Source: Saccharofermentans sp.
Lineage (GTDB): Bacteria > Bacillota > Clostridia > Saccharofermentanales > Saccharofermentanaceae
Direction of reading: 5' to 3'
Assembly: GCA_024684815.1 (NCBI GenBank)
Contig: JAIKWL010000018.1
Location: 29,233 to 93,232 of the forward strand
DNA length: 64,000 nt
This document shows positions 60,172 to 64,000 of the stretch, piece after piece. Below the pieces are notes generated by a model. The model ran no database searches. It was not told where the DNA came from and worked only from the letters and a program-made list of their open reading frames with translations. The translations under genes and the position numbers were made by a program. Positions within the stretch are counted from its first letter, which is position 1. Each line of letters opens with the position of its first letter.

Positions 60172-61827
60172 ATGAAAGGTAAAGTTCTTCTTTCTTCCTT
60201 GGTAACGCTAAGCCTGGTTGTTTCCTCGTATGGCGTCGCCTTTGCAGACTCGGAAAACTGGGGAGAGGTCAGCACACCGGACGGAGTTTTCGGCTGGAAT
60301 TATAACAACGATGGTATTTTGGGAGTCCAAAAATCAATATCTTCCTACCCGAATCCTGCCAGAGATTGGTCTACTTTTTCTTCTGATGTACATACCATGA
60401 ACATCTATGGTGCCAGTCTTTCTCCAAAACCGACATATTCATATTCGGATTTTAAGACCGGAATGTACAAGCTTAAAACGATCAATGTATATGACAACTG
60501 CAAAAAACTGAGCATCAATGATTATTGTCCTTCAATTGAGAGGATTAGTATCAATAACAACTCAGAAAATTTTATTGATATTGATCTCAGCGGCAGAAAA
60601 TCAGCAAAGCTTCCTGAAATCAGCCTCAACAATGTAACGGCTAAATATATTGATATTGACTGCAGTGAATATGCAGGACCTGTGGTCGTCAATATTCCTG
60701 CAAGCTTCGGCAACAATTCAAAGATCATGTATAATTTCCAAAATTCGAATCTTACTACAGTAAATTTTGCTTCCGGAACAAAAACAATTCCCGAAGATGC
60801 ATTCTACGACTGCTCTATGTTATTTAAAGTTGTAATACCTGACGGTGTTACAAGTATCGAATACGGCGCATTCAAAAAATGCCCGAAGCTTGAATCCATT
60901 ACGATCCCGGCTTCAGTTAAATCCATCGGCATGAATGCTTTCAAGAATTCCGGTATCAAGACCATCGATTTCTTAGGAACACGTGCCCAGTGGTATGGCC
61001 TTGTTAAAGAATACGACAGTAGTGAAGAACTCATAGGCGAGACACTTCACCTTGACGGCGTAACAGTTCACTGCTCTGACGGCAACGTTGCCATCCATTA
61101 CAATAAAAATGACGATCCCCAGTATTATCAGTACTATCAGAACTATTTCGGTTGGGAAAAAGAGAATGGCAAATGGTATTACCGTGATACAGATGGGAAA
61201 TTAGCAGTAAATACATTCAGAACGATAGACGGCAACATCTATTGCTTCGATACTGACGGCTCTATGAAGACCGGATGGTGGACATTCTTAGGCGGATGGT
61301 TCTTTGCTGATAAGACAACAGGTGCTACTGTACATGATAACTGGCTTCAGGATAACGGATCCTGGTATTATTTTTACGGTTATATCATGTCCAAAGGCTG
61401 GAAACAGATAAAAGGCACATGGTATTACTTCGATAAGACAAGCGGCAAGATGGTAACCGGATGGAAAGAGATCGATGGCAGCTGGTATCTGTTTAATAAT
61501 TCCGGAGCTATGCTCACAGGCTGGCAAAAGTCAGGAAACACATGGTATTACCTTGATCCTTCAAACGGAGCTATGGCAACAGGATGGAAGGAGATCGACG
61601 GCAAGTGGTATTTCCTCAAGTCTAACGGTGCTATGGCAGCAAGTGAATGGTGCGGCGGTTACTGGCTCAATGCTGACGGAACATGGACATATCCTTACAA
61701 GGCAACCTGGAGAAAGACAAACAACAAATGGTGGTTCGGTGATGATTCAGGCTGGTATGCAAAGAACGAGACCCTGATAATTGACGGCGTATCTTATAAG
61801 TTCGATGCAAAGGGCTATCTGGTATAA
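60172..61827 (+). CDS. array paralogue 6: secreted BspA-like LRR protein with wall-binding repeats
   Basis: This 551-residue protein is very close to paralogue 5: the signal peptides (MKGKxLLSSLVTLSLVVSSYG), the LRR segment around KSIGMNAFKNSGIKTID and the last about 130 codons are almost identical in DNA, while the region between is more diverged. This points to recent duplication or gene conversion. The signal peptide is cut after AFA. GGGAGG precedes the ATG. Confidence 0.88.
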   Translation: MKGKVLLSSLVTLSLVVSSYGVAFADSENWGEVSTPDGVFGWNYNNDGILGVQKSISSYPNPARDWSTFSSDVHTMNIYGASLSPKPTYSYSDFKTGMYKLKTINVYDNCKKLSINDYCPSIERISINNNSENFIDIDLSGRKSAKLPEISLNNVTAKYIDIDCSEYAGPVVVNIPASFGNNSKIMYNFQNSNLTTVNFASGTKTIPEDAFYDCSMLFKVVIPDGVTSIEYGAFKKCPKLESITIPASVKSIGMNAFKNSGIKTIDFLGTRAQWYGLVKEYDSSEELIGETLHLDGVTVHCSDGNVAIHYNKNDDPQYYQYYQNYFGWEKENGKWYYRDTDGKLAVNTFRTIDGNIYCFDTDGSMKTGWWTFLGGWFFADKTTGATVHDNWLQDNGSWYYFYGYIMSKGWKQIKGTWYYFDKTSGKMVTGWKEIDGSWYLFNNSGAMLTGWQKSGNTWYYLDPSNGAMATGWKEIDGKWYFLKSNGAMAASEWCGGYWLNADGTWTYPYKATWRKTNNKWWFGDDSGWYAKNETLIIDGVSYKFDAKGYLV

Positions 61828-61859
61828 CGATCCCGGTATTAACCGATTGATATCCATAC

Positions 61860-61890
61860 GAGGGCTGTGCTGATGGCACAGCCCTTTTTC
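61860..61890 (+). terminator. terminator after array paralogue 6
   Basis: AGGGCTGTGC and GCACAGCCCT form a perfect 10-bp stem around TGATG, followed by TTTTTC. It is a near copy of the terminator after paralogue 5. Confidence 0.82.
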
Positions 61891-61938
61891 ATGAAAAATG
61901 GTGCTTTCGGGTGATAGTTTTCGCCTCCTTTTTCGTAG

Positions 61939-61944
61939 TAAAAT
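61939..61944 (+). promoter_or_regulatory. -10 box before array paralogue 7
   Basis: TAAAAT 33 nt before the ATG, matching the spacing at paralogues 1 and 3. No -35 is evident at 16-18 nt. Confidence 0.45.
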
Positions 61945-61976
61945 CATTTTGATTATTATTATCGGGGAGGTCTGTC

Positions 61977-63638
61977 ATGAAGAAAAAGATACTTGTTTCA
62001 TCTCTGGCGACGATATGCATCGTTGCTTCGTTGTTTGCCAACGCCTTTGCTGAAAACATAAAAGGAGAATTTACTTCAAAAACTAATAATGATCTGTTCT
62101 ATTGGAGTTACTCTGCTACAGATAAGGCTATATTGATCGAAAGAGAAAATACTCTGTCGGGCTCTGATTTGAAAGACTATTCTTCTGTGGCTCCGGATGT
62201 AACAAAAATGGATATTCAATGTACCGATGCAATAGAATATTATAAGTTCTCGGATTTCACGGATAACTTAAATAATCTGAATAAGATCAATGTAAGGGAC
62301 AATTGTACAGAGCTTATTATCAAGAACAGATGTCCTAAACTTGAATATATTTATATGGCCTTAAATGATGCAAGGTCTATCCATGTAGATCTTACAAAAA
62401 GAACCGGTTCCATAATCCCCAAGTTTTATCTTAATGATTGTAAGGCTGATTATGTCTATGTGGATTTCTCGTATTATACCGGAAGCAAAAACATAACAAT
62501 ACCTCAGTGCTACGGTTTTGATCCGCGTATCGATTACACGTTCTTCGGTTCAAGCATCCAGTCTGTATCTTTTGCAGCAGCTACGGAGTTGATTCCTGAA
62601 GATGCATTCAGGAACTGCAATTCTCTGACATCGGTTACCATTCCTTCCACTGTAACAACTATTGAATACAGCGCATTCAAAAACTGCCCCAACCTGACAA
62701 CCATAGATATTCCTGCTTCTGTTAAAACATTGCGTTTTAACGCTTTTAAGAATTCCGGCTTAAAGACGATCAACTACGGCGGAACCAGGGCTAACTGGTA
62801 CGGATTAGTTCAGGAGATCGACAATGACGGTTTGCCTGTTGAAGGCGGCAATGTCCTTAATGTTGATAATGTGGTTGTCCATTGCAGTGACGGTGATCTT
62901 CTTATTAGAAAGATCGAAGACCATTATTACGGTTATATCCAGAACGACTTCGGATGGATCAAAGAGAACGGCAAGTGGCGTTACTATGCTGAAAATGGCG
63001 CCTACTACTACAATTGCATACAACATATCGACGGAAATTACTATGGATTCGATTCTACCGGCGCTATGATCACCGGCTGGAAAAAGGCAGAGGATAATAT
63101 TCATTGGTATTTCTTTGACAGACTGTCAGGTGCCCAGCAATGGAATACCTGGACCAAAGACGGCGGTAACTGGTATTATTTCGATAATAACGGTTATATG
63201 TTACAGAACGGCTGGAGAATGTCAGGGAGCGACTGGTATTACCTCAAATCTGACGGAGTAATGGCCACAGGCTGGCAGCAGATTGGCGGATTATGGTATC
63301 TGTTCAATGATTCCGGCTTAATGCAGAGAGGCTGGAAACAGGTCAGCGGTAAATGGTATTACTTCGATCAAACCAGCGGAGCAATGTTAACAGGCTGGCA
63401 GCAGATCGGCGGCAAATGGTATTTCCTCAAGTCTAACGGTGCCATGGCGGCAAGTGAATGGTGCGGCGGTTACTGGCTCAATGCTGACGGCACCTGGACA
63501 TATAAATACAAGGCAACCTGGAGAAAGACAAACGACAAATGGTGGTTCGGAGATGATTCAGGTTGGTATGCCAAGAATGAGACAATTACTATCGATGGCG
63601 TAAGCTACAAATTCGACAGTAAGGGTTATCTGGTATAA
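61977..63638 (+). CDS. array paralogue 7: secreted BspA-like LRR protein with wall-binding repeats
   Basis: This 553-residue protein has a signal peptide (cut after AFA). LFYWSYSATDKAIL opens the first half, with LRR_5 units (IPEDAFRNCNSLTSVTIPSTVTT, AFKNCPNLTTIDIPASVKT) and HCSDGD. About nine wall-binding repeats follow, ending in the SEWCGGYWLNADGTWTY...KFDSKGYLV module shared with paralogues 5 and 6. GGGGAGG precedes the ATG. It is the last gene of the array. Confidence 0.88.
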   Translation: MKKKILVSSLATICIVASLFANAFAENIKGEFTSKTNNDLFYWSYSATDKAILIERENTLSGSDLKDYSSVAPDVTKMDIQCTDAIEYYKFSDFTDNLNNLNKINVRDNCTELIIKNRCPKLEYIYMALNDARSIHVDLTKRTGSIIPKFYLNDCKADYVYVDFSYYTGSKNITIPQCYGFDPRIDYTFFGSSIQSVSFAAATELIPEDAFRNCNSLTSVTIPSTVTTIEYSAFKNCPNLTTIDIPASVKTLRFNAFKNSGLKTINYGGTRANWYGLVQEIDNDGLPVEGGNVLNVDNVVVHCSDGDLLIRKIEDHYYGYIQNDFGWIKENGKWRYYAENGAYYYNCIQHIDGNYYGFDSTGAMITGWKKAEDNIHWYFFDRLSGAQQWNTWTKDGGNWYYFDNNGYMLQNGWRMSGSDWYYLKSDGVMATGWQQIGGLWYLFNDSGLMQRGWKQVSGKWYYFDQTSGAMLTGWQQIGGKWYFLKSNGAMAASEWCGGYWLNADGTWTYKYKATWRKTNDKWWFGDDSGWYAKNETITIDGVSYKFDSKGYLV

Positions 63639-63659
63639 AAAGTTATAAGTCTAAATTTC

Positions 63660-63695
63660 GGGGCTGTCTCCAAAAAAGGAGATAGCCCCTTTAGT
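63660..63695 (+). terminator. terminator after array paralogue 7
   Basis: GGGGCTGTCTCC and GGAGATAGCCCC pair (one wobble) around six A, followed by TTTAGTTT. Confidence 0.82.
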
Positions 63696-64000
63696 TTGCA
63701 TATTAAACAGTTGTTTCTTTTTGCTCGGATCAATGAAAAACAACTCTTTTTTATTCTGGATTTTTAGTGCTATTTTTTCATCCAGACAAACCGGGATTTG
63801 GCGAGATGTTTTTTCTGCGTTGTTACATGCTTTATTTTGCGCTTTATGCAAGTTGTTTGATTTAGCGTTCTCATGCTTGAAATTTACATAATTTGAACGC
63901 AAAATTGCCAAATCGCGTTCGGTTTTGCGTAAATTTGCAGGAATTTACGTAAATCTGAACGCTTTTTTAAAGATTTGCGTACAATTTACGTTCGCCTGTT
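63696..64000. other. AT-rich intergenic end of window with a repeated motif
   Basis: No convincing gene is seen. At 63865-63900 and 63915-63962 the motif GCGTTC...GAACGC occurs twice as inverted halves. A 22-23-bp direct repeat (GAAATTTACATAATTTGAACGC at 63879-63900, GGAATTTACGTAAATCTGAACGC-type at 63940-63962, shown by its common core TTTACxTAA and TGAACGC) lies within. More AATTTACG blocks follow to the edge. It may be the control region of a gene outside the window, or part of a dispersed repeat. Confidence 0.5.

Noticed and set aside
63651-63911. 86-codon open frame on the minus strand
   Set aside because: It includes the terminator hairpin of paralogue 7 and part of the repeated AT-rich motif, and has no ribosome binding site. 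A small real gene cannot be fully excluded.

Overview
The window looks like chromosomal DNA from a Gram-positive member of the Clostridia (Bacillota), probably a gut or rumen anaerobe. Evidence: clostridial-type fatty-acid genes with FabK as the enoyl reductase, a two-gene minimal SUF iron-sulfur system, a class I oxygen-sensitive fumarase/tartrate dehydratase pair, an FMN riboswitch on an ECF riboflavin S-component, and many secreted proteins carrying Gly-Trp/Tyr-Tyr cell-wall-binding repeats. No rRNA, tRNA, CRISPR array, complete insertion sequence or prophage was seen. Layout. (1) 1-6.1 kb, minus strand: two nucleotidyltransferase-fold proteins (one cut by the window edge), a GH3 beta-glycosidase, a macro-domain protein and a repeat lipoprotein. 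(2) 6.2-11.7 kb, minus strand: the housekeeping type II fatty acid operon fabH-fabK-fabD-fabG-fabF-fabZ, with a clear promoter overlapped by a FabT-like operator and a terminator at the far end; ACP and acetyl-CoA carboxylase genes are not in it. (3) 11.8-14.3 kb: a nuclease-family gene remnant, a leucine-rich-repeat wall-binding protein and a broken copy of its tail. (4) 14.3-19.8 kb, minus strand: a compact six-gene operon (asparaginase, papain-like cysteine protein, ACP, a fused ketosynthase plus ketosynthase-like protein, a FabG reductase, a flavodoxin-type reductase). The fused protein resembles a KS-alpha/chain-length-factor heterodimer joined in one chain; this is the best candidate in the window for an undescribed biosynthetic system. 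(5) 19.9-32.2 kb: xthA, a 1283-residue LacI-sensor/GGDEF/EAL/beta-helix protein, a DUF4236 protein, the SmsC/SmsB-type iron-sulfur pair, glmS, a Sel1-repeat protein and a lipoprotein. (6) 32.2-45.9 kb, mostly minus strand: a surface-glycan locus with three glycosyltransferases, a CDP-glycerol-type transferase, a Wzx flippase, a GNAT/ketoisomerase fusion, a sugar aminotransferase, three LicD phosphotransferases, an esterase and a Wzy-type polymerase/ligase, interrupted by a riboswitch-controlled ribU on the plus strand. (7) 46.0-51.2 kb: fumarase/tartrate dehydratase subunits, a HAD phosphatase, a DUF4349 lipoprotein, an FkbM-type methyltransferase and a metallophosphoesterase. (8) 51.2-63.7 kb, plus strand: seven tandem paralogues of about 550-576 residues, each with a signal peptide, a BspA-like leucine-rich half and a wall-binding repeat half. 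How it fits together: the glycan locus, with three LicD-type transferases that may attach phosphocholine or a similar group, could supply the ligand that the wall-binding repeats of the seven secreted paralogues and of the 12.2 kb protein hold on to. That link is inference. The two fatty-acid-like operons may share enzymes, since the fused-ketosynthase operon has a reductase and an ACP but no malonyl transferase or dehydratase, and the fab operon has those but no ACP.
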